Shown piece by piece: positions 22,664-31,559 of a stretch of 33,194 nt of DNA. The stretch is taken from assembly GCA_016927185.1 (NCBI GenBank), contig JAFGND010000009.1, positions 1 through 33,194 of the forward strand, given 5' to 3'. The stretch is from Candidatus Coatesiibacteriota bacterium. GTDB taxonomy: Bacteria > JAFGND01. Both the position numbers and the translations under genes were made by a program. The notes under the pieces were generated by a model. That model was not told the DNA's origin, made no database searches, and was given only the letters and a program-made list of their open reading frames with translations. Position 1 is the first letter of the stretch, and the number at the start of each line of letters is the position of its first letter.

Positions 22664-23134
22664 TTTTTTCCTTTCATTTCACTTTGGTTAATTTCACACT
22701 TTTATTTCCTGAACAATCTGTCAATCAAGATAAAAACCAATATACCTCCTTTCCTTTTTTATCTTCAAATACATGAATAAATGAGCAGTATTGCTTGCAT
22801 ATAAAATATTGTCTTATCAGCAATTTTTAGATATTTAATTTGAATGTTTGCATATTATTTGTTATATATTTTGTCAAGAAATTATACTAAATTTAGATTA
22901 ATTATTCAAGAAAGGAAAGGACAGTAACTCAAACCAAAGGAGGATTGATTGGAAAATAGACTAATCTACTTACACCATAAAGAACGCTGCCCTTTCCGTT
23001 TCAATTAGACCTGAAAAAAGCACTTTTTGTCAAGCTTGATTTTTATCAGGTTTAATCTTTTCAATATAAGTTCTTTTAAGAAGCATTTTTGCTCTCTTGA
23101 CAGGATTCTATGAAATACAACTTTAGATTGAATT
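22664..23134. other. Gene-free 471-bp divergent region with possible structured RNA
   Basis: No substantial ORF is seen. On the plus strand a possible promoter (22859-22888) is followed by a long-range stem, GGAAAGGACAG (22914-22924) against CTGCCCTTTCC (22987-22997) with one mismatch. Inside the loop is a perfect AAAGGAGG (22936-22943) with a TTG 5 nt later (22949) that opens a 19-codon frame ending at 23008. ACCTGA (23009-23014) then pairs with TCAGGT (23046-23051), with a TCAAGCTTGA palindrome (23030-23039) and a T-run between them. On the minus strand another AAAGGAGG (22752-22745) precedes a TTG opening a 12-codon frame. These could be leader peptides, a small RNA, or remnants of lost genes. 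Confidence 0.4.
22859..22888 (+). promoter_or_regulatory. Candidate promoter in the 22.7-23.1 kb gap
   Basis: TTGTTA (22859-22864), 18-bp spacer, TATACT (22883-22888). Transcription would begin near 22895, just ahead of the hairpin that encloses the orphan ribosome binding site, and would run about 240 nt before the glycosyltransferase start. The flanking region is very A/T-rich, which raises the chance of a false match. Confidence 0.33.
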
Positions 23135-24484
23135 ATGACCGAACCGAGAGTAGCAATAGTAATAGTCACATGGAACAAGAAGGACTATCTTATAAACCTT
23201 CTTGAAAGCCTCAGGGAAATAGACTATCAGAATTTTTCGATTATCCTTGTAGATAATGCTTCAACTGATGGAACTGCAGAATACGTCAAGGAGCATTTCC
23301 CTGATATTACATTGCTCCTTCAGAAAGAGAATATTGGTGGAACTGGTGGTTTCAATGCAGGAATGACTTACGTTGTTAAGCAGGGAAAACATGATTATGT
23401 ATGGTTGCTTGATAATGATGTAAAAGTGGAAAAAGATGCATTAAGAAATCTTGTCTTGGCACTCGAAAACAGGCTTGATTCAGCGGTAGCTGGTTCTGTG
23501 ATAAGGAATATGGATTTCCCTGATTTTACTGTTTCAGCTGGGGGAAATCTTGATGAAAAGAACATGATCCCTGTAAACAGAGAGAGGAATTCCGTTTATA
23601 TTTCTAGTAATGGTATTATTGAAGTAGAGTATGCACCCTCATGTTCTTTCCTGACAAGAGTTAAAATAATAAAAGAAATAGGAATTTTTGATGAAAATTT
23701 CTTCTTGAATCTTGATGACATTGAATGGACAATGAGAGTAAGTTGGGCAGGTTATAAAGTATTAATAGTTAGAAATTCAGTTATATACCATCCGTCATTC
23801 TGGGAAAAGGGTACAAATCTTGTTTATATATATTATCAGAGAAGAAACAGACTTTATTTTGCTTTGAAATATATTAAAAAAGGCAATTTTAGACCAGTTT
23901 TTAGAATACTCTTAGGACTGTATTGGTTAAAGTATCAGTCAGAAGAAAAAAGAGACGGCTTATTTGCAAGTGTAGTAGAAAAAATAATAGAAGATATTAA
24001 GAGCTCAAAAATGGGAAGAATCGAAAATTATAATTTCTCACCAAGTAAACAAGTTAAACTAGTAAAATGGAATAATATCTGTGAGATTATAAAGAATAAA
24101 AAATTGCTTATTCTTCCAACAGTAAAAGGGGATGATATAAAATCCTGGTATAATAATTTGAAACAGGAAGTATCTTTAGAAAACGTGTTTCTGGGAGTGG
24201 AAAAAGACAGGAGGAAGTGCCTTTCTTCTTTTGCATTTAAATACATTGATTATGCAGAAAGTAGTTTTTTTAAAAAATTCCTTATTTCTTTTGGAAAGAT
24301 TGCTATCATTTCTCAAGAAACTGATAAATCAGAAAGCTTGTTTAATATTGGTCTTTTGCCTGTAGAAGAGGGAGTTTTGGTTTTTCAAGGAAGCAAGACA
24401 AACTGGTTAGTAACGTTTATAAAAGCGTTTTTCAAGGCATTTTCAGAAACAAGATACCTTTTAAGGAATAATCCATTTAAATAA
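23135..24484 (+). CDS. Glycosyltransferase family 2 with extra C-terminal region
   Basis: 449 residues. Residues 4-240 form a GT-A domain: VAIVIVTWNKKDYL, DNASTDGT (D40, D45) for nucleotide binding, the metal-binding LLDNDV (D93, D95) and a likely catalytic base in LDDIEWTMR (D194-E197). The NIGGTGGFNAG motif is typical of rhamnosyl- and galactofuranosyl-transferase relatives that build surface polysaccharide. About 200 residues follow (250-449) that do not resemble a known module; they contain a Rossmann-like strand pattern (KKLLILPTVKGDD, KIAIISQETD) and a C-terminal hydrophobic helix. That part looks more A/T-rich than its neighbours. No ribosome binding site precedes the ATG. Its stop overlaps the next start by one base (TAATG), tying it to the radical SAM protein. 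Confidence 0.83.
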   Translation: MTEPRVAIVIVTWNKKDYLINLLESLREIDYQNFSIILVDNASTDGTAEYVKEHFPDITLLLQKENIGGTGGFNAGMTYVVKQGKHDYVWLLDNDVKVEKDALRNLVLALENRLDSAVAGSVIRNMDFPDFTVSAGGNLDEKNMIPVNRERNSVYISSNGIIEVEYAPSCSFLTRVKIIKEIGIFDENFFLNLDDIEWTMRVSWAGYKVLIVRNSVIYHPSFWEKGTNLVYIYYQRRNRLYFALKYIKKGNFRPVFRILLGLYWLKYQSEEKRDGLFASVVEKIIEDIKSSKMGRIENYNFSPSKQVKLVKWNNICEIIKNKKLLILPTVKGDDIKSWYNNLKQEVSLENVFLGVEKDRRKCLSSFAFKYIDYAESSFFKKFLISFGKIAIISQETDKSESLFNIGLLPVEEGVLVFQGSKTNWLVTFIKAFFKAFSETRYLLRNNPFK

Positions 24485-26424
24485 TGCATCTGCTATTCTT
24501 ACAGCTTCCCATTCCGTCACTTCAATTCGGGATTACCAGAGAAAATGTTCCCCTTGCGTCTGCCAAACTGGCTTCGTATATTAGCTCAAGATTCAGAGAT
24601 ATCAAGATATCGCTGATGGACAGGACTTTGCAGGATACTTTGTCTGATGAAGGAATGATTGAAGCAATACTCAAGCATGATCCCGATGTAATCGGTTTCA
24701 CAAGTTATCTATGGAATATTGAGAGGAGCTTGTTCATAGCTGGAAAAATCAAATCCCTGAATCCTCAGATAATAACTATATTTGGAGGTCCTGAAATAAC
24801 AAATGATAATGAATGGATTTTAAATAATCCAGCAGTTGATCTGGCAGTTATGGGTGAAGGAGAGATAGCTCTCGAAGAGATTATTGGAAAACTGTTATGC
24901 AATGACAGGGATTACTTTGAAGCAGCTCAGTACAAAGTCAGGAAAGGCATGCTTGAATTGAATTATCTTCATGATTTAAGTATGATATCATCTCCATATC
25001 TGAATAGCATACTGGAGAGAAGATATGATGATTGCATGTATCTTGAGACTCAAAGAGGTTGCCGCTTCAATTGCTCATATTGTGAATATTCCCATTTCTC
25101 TGGCAAAATCAGGTTTTTTCCGAAAAAAGAAGTTGAAATGCACATTAAGAAAGCTATAGAGAAAGGTTATAAGGAACTGTTCATACTTGATCCAACAATG
25201 AATGCAAGAAGTGATATTCATGAGTTTCTTGAAGTAATAGCATTATCTAATCAGGGAATACTTGAATTGTATGGAGAGCTGATAGCTGAGCTGCTTGACA
25301 ATAAGCAAGTTGATCTTCTTGCAAAAGCGAATTTCAAGGAACTTGAGATTGGTCTTCAGACAATAAACAAGAACTCACTGAAAGCAATCTGCAGAAGTTT
25401 CAACAAGAGAAAATTTCTAGATGGAGTCTTCAAGCTGAAAGAGGCAGGTATAAGGGCAAAGATAGATATCATAATAGGACTTCCTGAAGATGATCTTTCC
25501 TCATTCAAGGAAACATGCAATTTCATATACAAAAACGATATTTTTGATGATATCCAGTTATTCATACTCTCTGTTCTTCCTGGAACCAGACTGAGAAGGG
25601 AAGCGGGAAAATCAGGTATATCTTTTCAGGACAAGCCTCCCTATTATGTCATAGAAACTGACAGGTTTTCGCGAAGAGACATGGAAAAAGCAATTCATGT
25701 TGCGGAGGATCTTTTCGAGATGGATCTCATTACTTTGTCTGATCCAGTATTCCCTGTATCGGAAGTTTTTTCTGAAAGAAAATATATAAGCCATTTCAGG
25801 GCAGATTGCAGCATCCTGAAAGTTGAAATCCCAGATAAAGCTAATCATTTTACTGTCTTTGTTTCAGTGAAAAGCCTTCTGTCAGGTAACATCATTTCTG
25901 TAATATCTTCCCATTTTACCTGTAACCCACATATTCCTCTTCAGATATTCTTCGAGATGGATAGTGAATTGGAGATTAACGAAATAGAAAGAAAACTGGC
26001 AATTCTGCCTTTTCCTGAAAGAGGGTTTCTTGACAGGGATCTTCAGGCAATTGTTGGAGATAACTCACATCTATATCTTCAATACAAATTTCTTGTCTAT
26101 CAGGGCAGTCCGTTTGATACAGATGAAATAAGTAATCTCACAGACATTGCACCGGCTTATATGTCAGTAAGGGACAGCATTAAATCAATAGAATATCACT
26201 TGAAAAAAACTTCTTTAAAAAAGATGTCAGGGTTATGGTATGAACCTTTGGAAAAATTCGAAGACAGCTTTTCTTACATGCTTGAATCTCTTTATGAAAC
26301 TACATTATCACTGGATATCAGCCTGGATTTCAAGGATTGTATCTGGCAGATGGAATGGAATAATATAAGGGAAACAGAGTATATTTATCAACCAGTATTT
26401 ATCAATCAATGTCACAAGGAATGA
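24484..26424 (+). CDS. B12-binding-type radical SAM protein, long form
   Basis: 646 residues. Residues 1-140 are a cobalamin-binding-type Rossmann domain (FGGPEITNDNEW, then VMGEGEIALEEI) without the DxHxxG cobalt-ligand motif. The radical SAM cluster is RGCRFNCSYCEYSHF (C193, C197, C200), followed by KELEIGLQTINKNSL and IIIGLPEDDLSSF typical of the core. Residues ~430-646 form a further region without a recognisable motif, possibly for substrate binding. The type is that of enzymes making methyl transfers or rearrangements on lipids, sugars or natural products; no substrate can be named. One-base overlap with the GT2 gene suggests work in the same envelope or glycan pathway. Its end overlaps the convergent kinase gene by 23 bp. 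Confidence 0.85.
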   Translation: MHLLFLQLPIPSLQFGITRENVPLASAKLASYISSRFRDIKISLMDRTLQDTLSDEGMIEAILKHDPDVIGFTSYLWNIERSLFIAGKIKSLNPQIITIFGGPEITNDNEWILNNPAVDLAVMGEGEIALEEIIGKLLCNDRDYFEAAQYKVRKGMLELNYLHDLSMISSPYLNSILERRYDDCMYLETQRGCRFNCSYCEYSHFSGKIRFFPKKEVEMHIKKAIEKGYKELFILDPTMNARSDIHEFLEVIALSNQGILELYGELIAELLDNKQVDLLAKANFKELEIGLQTINKNSLKAICRSFNKRKFLDGVFKLKEAGIRAKIDIIIGLPEDDLSSFKETCNFIYKNDIFDDIQLFILSVLPGTRLRREAGKSGISFQDKPPYYVIETDRFSRRDMEKAIHVAEDLFEMDLITLSDPVFPVSEVFSERKYISHFRADCSILKVEIPDKANHFTVFVSVKSLLSGNIISVISSHFTCNPHIPLQIFFEMDSELEINEIERKLAILPFPERGFLDRDLQAIVGDNSHLYLQYKFLVYQGSPFDTDEISNLTDIAPAYMSVRDSIKSIEYHLKKTSLKKMSGLWYEPLEKFEDSFSYMLESLYETTLSLDISLDFKDCIWQMEWNNIRETEYIYQPVFINQCHKE

Positions 26425-27895
26425 AAACAGTGAAAACTGTCCCTTTCCTGGATTTGCTTTCTACTGTTATCCTCCCTTCATGATTATCCACAATCTGCTT
26501 TACTATCGCCAACCCGAGACCGGTTCCCTGTTTCTTGCCAAATGACTTGAATGGTTCGAATATCTGTGGCAGTATTTCCTTGCTTATCGGATTACCTGCA
26601 TTCATTATGGAAAAATATATCTCTTTTGTCTTTTTATTGTAACCTGTAGAAATTAAAATCCTTTCATTTTCAAAAGAGGCATATATAGCATTATCTATTA
26701 AATTCACAATTACACGGCTCAGTTTTATCACATCACATTTTATCCTGCCATCATAATCATAGTTTCTTTCTATTTCAAGTTTCTTTTCTTCCAGAAGTAC
26801 TGAAAACTGAATTATGTTTTCGTCTATCAGGTTATTCAGATTAGCTTCCTCAAGCTTGATATCCTGAATTCCCTTGGAGAAATCCAGTATTTCCTGGGTA
26901 TATGAAACCATCTTGTCTATATCTGTCTGCATTCGCTCTATGAATTTCTTTTTCTTGTCAGGCGACTGTTGATCTGACTCCAGTATTTCAGTATATCCTC
27001 TCAGAGTAGAGAAAAAGTTCCTTAGATCATGTATGATTTTCGCTGCTACCTGACCAACTGATGCCAGTCTTCCCTGAAATACCTTCGCCTTGATTAGACT
27101 GTGAGTCTTAATAGCTATTGCAGCTTGCTTGGCAAATAGCTCCATATATTCCACATCATCAGTATTGAAAGTGTTCTTTGCTTTGGAATTATCCAGATAT
27201 ATCAAGCCAAATACTTCATTCTCCATCTCGAGAGGTACAGCAAGTATGCTTTTCAGAGATAGTTTTATTACTGACTCCTCAAGTCCTATTTCATCATCAT
27301 TCTCCAGATTTGTGGAATAGATTGTTTTTTTGTCTTCAAATACTCTGTTTATTATGCTTTCACTATATATTATAGAATCATTTTCTAAAGTATTACCATC
27401 CTTATCTTTTGCTATATATATTCTTGTTTTGTCAGATGCACCTTGCTGGAGGAAGATGATGAAGCCTCTTTCAGCTTGAACAAGATCTATTGCCTTTTGT
27501 ATTATCAAATCAAGGATTTCCTTTATATCATACTTGGATATCAGTTCCTGAAAAATTTCCTGAAGCATTAAAAATCTTGTTCTTTCCTTTTTCTGGGTTT
27601 TCAGTAGATATGCGAAATAATAGGATTTGCTTCCAAAACGTATTTCCTTGTTAGGTTCGAGTATTGCCTTGTCAATCCTGACATTATCTAAGAAGGTGCC
27701 TAGCCTGCTTTTAAGATCCTCTATATACCATTTATTATCCTGATAGTATAACCTTGCATGATTCCTTGATGTAGACATATCAGGAATGAAGATATCTGCA
27801 TTATCTCCCCTGCCGATAATCTGTTCAGCATTCAGTTTGAATCTTTTCTGGTATCCGTAAGGATCTTCAACATAAAGATAAAAAACGTCTTTCAT
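26402..27895 (-). CDS. Soluble sensor histidine kinase with FHA and GAF domains
   Basis: 497 residues without membrane segments. Residues ~5-95 are an FHA phosphothreonine-binding domain (IGRGDNADI with R29; STSRNHARL with S43 and H46; N71 near the pThr loop). Residues ~115-265 are a GAF domain (LVQAERGFIIFL, LAVPLEMENEVFGLIYLDN). The HisKA helix has the phospho-acceptor H289 in KIIHDLRNFFSTLRGYTEIL. The ATPase has the N-box NLIDNAIYAS (N402), a G1-like NAGNPI where Asn replaces the usual Asp, and GTGLGLAIV (457-465). It should sense a cytosolic signal and respond to Thr-phosphorylated partners, linking Ser/Thr kinase and two-component signalling. No response regulator is adjacent; PorX at 10 kb is the only one in view, and a pairing is speculation. 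Confidence 0.9.
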   Translation of the reverse strand: MKDVFYLYVEDPYGYQKRFKLNAEQIIGRGDNADIFIPDMSTSRNHARLYYQDNKWYIEDLKSRLGTFLDNVRIDKAILEPNKEIRFGSKSYYFAYLLKTQKKERTRFLMLQEIFQELISKYDIKEILDLIIQKAIDLVQAERGFIIFLQQGASDKTRIYIAKDKDGNTLENDSIIYSESIINRVFEDKKTIYSTNLENDDEIGLEESVIKLSLKSILAVPLEMENEVFGLIYLDNSKAKNTFNTDDVEYMELFAKQAAIAIKTHSLIKAKVFQGRLASVGQVAAKIIHDLRNFFSTLRGYTEILESDQQSPDKKKKFIERMQTDIDKMVSYTQEILDFSKGIQDIKLEEANLNNLIDENIIQFSVLLEEKKLEIERNYDYDGRIKCDVIKLSRVIVNLIDNAIYASFENERILISTGYNKKTKEIYFSIMNAGNPISKEILPQIFEPFKSFGKKQGTGLGLAIVKQIVDNHEGRITVESKSRKGTVFTVFIPCDID

Positions 27896-27961
27896 ACCGG
27901 AATCATCCCGTAAATATTGAAATTACTTGTCAAGCTCAGTATATATTTCTGGATATGCTGA

Positions 27962-29338
27962 ATGAAAATAACTGACAGAAAACCTAATTATATGCTATTT
28001 TTGCTGATTTCCCTCAGTTTTCTTCTCCTGAGATTTCTTTATCCACTCGCAGATCCAGGACTGAATCTCTCAAATAGTACAGGAATATTTACAGATGAAG
28101 GTTTCTTTATTCTGGAGCAAAGAAATCAAATACTTAGTCATGGCACTCTTTTAAGTGAATTCAAACCTTTGTGGACAAATCCTATATTCTGGACTTGGAA
28201 TTCACTGGTGCTTAGAATAACAGGATTATCAAGACTAAATTTCAGGTTATTCAATATCTCTATTTATGTCATATTGACATTTCTTCTCTGGATATTGTAC
28301 CCAAACAACAAGAACAAGTTCATTCTTTTTATAATATGGTCGTCTTGTTACACTTTGTTCGGTTACGGCAGATTGGGAATGGGAGATAGCCTGGGCTTAT
28401 ATTTTCAATTGCTTGTTTTTGTGATTTATTTGCGAAGAAAAGAGGGGAAATTCTGGTATTTCGGTTTAATCCTTGCTCTGATATTCATTTACAGAATACT
28501 TCATATACCTCTAATCATGGTCATCATGATTGATTTGTTTTTTAGGTACGCAAAAACAAGAAAAGTTGAGCTTTTATTTTTAGTTATATCCTTCCTGATT
28601 CCTGTTGTTACATGGTATGCATACTTTTTCCTGACCTGCGATAATCCACAGACTTACATAATTTTTTATAAAAGTCATATATCTGCAGGAATATACGATT
28701 ATCTTCAGAAAATCTATTATTCTTACAGAAATCCAGTGATACTGCAGAATATAATTGTCATATTGCTTGCCTTGACTGGCATTACTGTCAACTTTTACAG
28801 AAAAACGTGGACAAGAGAAGAACTGCTGATTGGAGGTTATATAGTTCTGGAGCTTCTTGTCTTTGTAATAGTAAGGCATAAGGCTACAAGATACTTCATT
28901 GTAATAATTCCTGTTTGTGCGATGTTTGTGCAACTGATGTATAATAAGTACAGGAAATATAATAAACTGATTTTTGCCGTGATAAGCTTGTTTTTTTTCA
29001 CTCAGGTATACCTGATTACAGACTATTACTTGAATCTCAAATACACGCAGGTGAATCTGGACAACAAGTTTGCCTCATTCCCCCAGTCAGAAATAATTGC
29101 AGGAAATCCATCAACCGGTTGCTGCTTCAAGGGAACTTTCCGCTGTTTTCCTGTATGGTTTGATTACTTCAATGGTACTGAATTCATTGAAAAACATAAG
29201 CCGAGATATCTCACTATAGAATATGACAAGGATGACTGGCAGCGTTTCATGAAACAGGATGAACTGAAGCTGAAGTATAAAATAATTGACAGGTGTCCTC
29301 TTGGTAAAATTGATGCAATAATAATGGAGAGAAAATAA
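27962..29338 (+). CDS. GT-C membrane glycosyltransferase (GT39/PMT-like)
   Basis: 458 residues with about nine or ten membrane segments. The GT-C hallmark acidic pair is in the first periplasmic loop (GIFTDEGFF, D45/E46), and YGRLGMGDSLGLYF (134-147) is the second family motif with D142. Such enzymes move sugars from polyprenyl-phosphate donors to proteins or lipids on the outer face of the membrane. The soluble C-terminus (~375-458) contains a PRYLTIEYDKDDW stretch and three cysteines near CCFKGTFRC. It is the first gene of an overlapping set with the UppP fusion, coaD and murJ; its TAA shares a base with the next ATG. Neighbourhood supports a polyprenyl-linked donor. Acceptor unknown. Confidence 0.78.
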   Translation: MKITDRKPNYMLFLLISLSFLLLRFLYPLADPGLNLSNSTGIFTDEGFFILEQRNQILSHGTLLSEFKPLWTNPIFWTWNSLVLRITGLSRLNFRLFNISIYVILTFLLWILYPNNKNKFILFIIWSSCYTLFGYGRLGMGDSLGLYFQLLVFVIYLRRKEGKFWYFGLILALIFIYRILHIPLIMVIMIDLFFRYAKTRKVELLFLVISFLIPVVTWYAYFFLTCDNPQTYIIFYKSHISAGIYDYLQKIYYSYRNPVILQNIIVILLALTGITVNFYRKTWTREELLIGGYIVLELLVFVIVRHKATRYFIVIIPVCAMFVQLMYNKYRKYNKLIFAVISLFFFTQVYLITDYYLNLKYTQVNLDNKFASFPQSEIIAGNPSTGCCFKGTFRCFPVWFDYFNGTEFIEKHKPRYLTIEYDKDDWQRFMKQDELKLKYKIIDRCPLGKIDAIIMERK

Positions 29339-31062
29339 TGGGAATCATCTTGATATTACTTCTTGGTCTGATACAGGGATTGACTGAATTCTTGCCGATA
29401 AGCTCGTCAGGACATCTGGTTGTCCTTCAATCATTTTTCCCTGAAATAAGAATACCCTTATCATATGACGTGCTGGTTCACATAGGAACACTTGTTGCTG
29501 TACTGATATACTTCCGAAGGGATATCTTGAAGCTATTCAATTTCGTTAAATTCAATACGGAAGAAGGAAGAAAATCATTGAGATTGATTTTCATGTTATT
29601 CATTGCAACAATACCTGCTGCCATAGCAGGTCTGCTTTTTGAAGATATCATAGAGGAGATTTTCGAAAACCCAAGACTTGTTGCTGTTGCATGGTTTGTA
29701 ATGGGATTGATTCTCATGGCAACAAAACTCATGAAAAAATCCGAAAATGAAAAAGGGGAGAATGAAATATCTTATCTTGATGCAATTATCATAGGGATAG
29801 CTCAGGCGATAGCAATTCTTCCCGGAGTTTCAAGAAGCGGAAGCACTATAATAGCTGGACTATTGAGAGGCTTGAAACCGGAAGCATCTGCAAAATTCTC
29901 GTTTCTCATGTCAATTCCAGTAATACTGGGAGCTGGCATATTGACATTGAGAAAAGCCAGTTTTGGACAGAATACTTCTTATTTTCTTTCAGGAGCACTG
30001 ATTTCTGCAATCGTAGGTTACATATCCATAATACTTCTCCTGAAGATCCTTGAAAAAAGGAGATTCTTCTATTTCGGAATTTACCTTATCATAATAAGCA
30101 TATCTACTTTCATATTTTTCACTTATGGGACGAAATTACTTGTTCCCAAACCTGCAGTAACTAATATAGACAAGAATCTGAGTTTCAAGACGCTCATCAA
30201 AAAAGGAATTATAACTGAAAAGGAAGCCGAAAATATTGATGCTGAAAACTCTTCAGTAGCAATGCCAAAAGAGGAATTCTACAAGAAATTTTCCCTGTGG
30301 CATATGAAATTGATGGAATGGACTAAAAACAGGAACATTGTTATACTGACAGCACCACAAAGAATCAGGGATGAAAGAGATGATCCTTTTCATCCTGCGC
30401 ATTATATGTTGAAAAGAAGCTTCTGGGATCTTGTATATTTTGATGATTATTATTTTGTATACATGAACAAGAACAAGAAAAGTGACTTTGCATATAGGCT
30501 TCTTGTTCCTGAATCATCATCTCTGATAAACGAAGATGTGAATGATATTTCAATACAGAAAGTGAAAAAAGAAGTGGAAAGAGCATTATCTGATGCACCG
30601 GATCATATAAGAGTGAAGGAATACGCTGCACTGGTATATGGAAAGGTTGGCTTGCTGGAAGAGGCTATTCCCCTTCTGGAAGATCTTACCAGGGCATATT
30701 CAGGAGAGACACGCTTTCTCTTCAATCTGGGGATAACTTATATAAGAATTGGAAAACCTCAGAAAGCTGAACAGCCTTTATACAAAGCGTTGAAAATTCA
30801 TAACAGACCTCAGTATGTTTCTGCACTTGCAAATTGCTATATACTTCAAGGCAAGACAGGTGAGGCAGAAGACCTTCTCAAATACTGGCTCAAGAAAGGT
30901 ATAATTGATTCAAATGGATATTATCTTTATGCTAATATCATGTTTCAGAGGGAAGAGTATGAGAAGGCAGACAAGCTCAATAAGGAAGCATTAAGGACAG
31001 ACAAGGATAACCTGAAGGCACAACAGCTTCAGGAGAAAATTCAGAAAAGGATAGGGAAATGA
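29338..31062 (+). CDS. uppP: UppP-type undecaprenyl-diphosphatase fused to a TPR tail
   Basis: 574 residues, about twice the usual UppP length of ~270. Residues 1-265 are a complete BacA/UppP membrane domain: GLTEFLPISSSGHL (14-27, E17 and H26), YDVLVHIGTL (43-52, H48) and LPGVSRSGSTI (161-171, R166), with about eight membrane helices. It dephosphorylates undecaprenyl diphosphate to regenerate the lipid carrier. Residues ~270-395 are soluble and end in SFWDLVYFDDYYFVYMNK (361-378), which resembles the tail that follows the membrane part of GT-C glycosyltransferases. Residues ~405-574 are TPR-like repeats (GLLEEAIPLLEDL, RIGKPQKAEQPLYKAL, EEYEKADKLNKEAL). The reading frame is continuous, with no sign of a frameshift. 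It overlaps the GT-C gene by one base and coaD by four. The catalytic part is firm; the role of the tail is open. Confidence 0.88.
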   Translation: MGIILILLLGLIQGLTEFLPISSSGHLVVLQSFFPEIRIPLSYDVLVHIGTLVAVLIYFRRDILKLFNFVKFNTEEGRKSLRLIFMLFIATIPAAIAGLLFEDIIEEIFENPRLVAVAWFVMGLILMATKLMKKSENEKGENEISYLDAIIIGIAQAIAILPGVSRSGSTIIAGLLRGLKPEASAKFSFLMSIPVILGAGILTLRKASFGQNTSYFLSGALISAIVGYISIILLLKILEKRRFFYFGIYLIIISISTFIFFTYGTKLLVPKPAVTNIDKNLSFKTLIKKGIITEKEAENIDAENSSVAMPKEEFYKKFSLWHMKLMEWTKNRNIVILTAPQRIRDERDDPFHPAHYMLKRSFWDLVYFDDYYFVYMNKNKKSDFAYRLLVPESSSLINEDVNDISIQKVKKEVERALSDAPDHIRVKEYAALVYGKVGLLEEAIPLLEDLTRAYSGETRFLFNLGITYIRIGKPQKAEQPLYKALKIHNRPQYVSALANCYILQGKTGEAEDLLKYWLKKGIIDSNGYYLYANIMFQREEYEKADKLNKEALRTDKDNLKAQQLQEKIQKRIGK

Positions 31063-31559
31063 GAATTATTTATCCGGGGACTTTTGATCCGATAACAAAT
31101 GGTCATCTGGATCTTGTAGAAAGATCAGCAAGAATATTCGAGGAAGTAATCATAGCTGTAGCAAAGAATCCCAAAAAAAGAACGCTTTTTGATTGCGAAG
31201 AGAGGAAGTTTCTTGTTCTGAAATCAACTTCCCACATAGCAAATGTAAGTATCGAGATTTTCGATGAACTCTTGATTGACTATGCAAAAAGAAAAGGAAT
31301 AAACCAGATATTGAGAGGCTTAAGAGCTATCAGTGATTTTGAGTATGAATTCCAGATGGCTCTCATGAACAGGGCAAATGCACCTGAAATAGAATTTTTC
31401 TACATGATGCCAAGCCAGACATACACATTTCTTAGCTCAACTTTGGTAAAGGAATTGGCTTTCTACAAAGGAAATATTGATGCATTTGTGACAAATGAAG
31501 TCAAGATGGCATTGACAAGAAAAATGAACAAGCTATCCGGAAATGAAGTTATCACTTAA
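31059..31559 (+). CDS. coaD: Phosphopantetheine adenylyltransferase
   Basis: 166 residues, normal CoaD length. It joins ATP and 4'-phosphopantetheine to give dephospho-CoA, the penultimate step of CoA synthesis. YPGTFDPITNGHLDLV (5-20) holds the TxGH nucleotidyltransferase motif with H16; ILRGLRAISDFEYEFQ and PSQTYTFLSSTLVKEL complete the active site. It overlaps the UppP-TPR stop by four bases (ATGA) and the murJ start by 17 bases, so translation is coupled on both sides although the pathways are unrelated. Confidence 0.95.
   Translation: MRIIYPGTFDPITNGHLDLVERSARIFEEVIIAVAKNPKKRTLFDCEERKFLVLKSTSHIANVSIEIFDELLIDYAKRKGINQILRGLRAISDFEYEFQMALMNRANAPEIEFFYMMPSQTYTFLSSTLVKELAFYKGNIDAFVTNEVKMALTRKMNKLSGNEVIT

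Noticed and set aside
23097-23127. TTGACA with TTTAGA just before the GT2 start, implying a leaderless mRNA
   Set aside because: The spacer is 19 bp and the -10 match is weak; noted only as a possibility because no ribosome binding site is present.
26484-26492. Perfect DnaA box TTATCCACA
   Set aside because: Single copy within the conserved histidine kinase coding sequence (VDNHEG), so probably chance.
29338-31062. UppP and TPR parts as two genes joined by a sequencing frameshift
   Set aside because: The frame is continuous with no stop and no start with a binding site at the junction around residue 270, and codon patterns do not change there.
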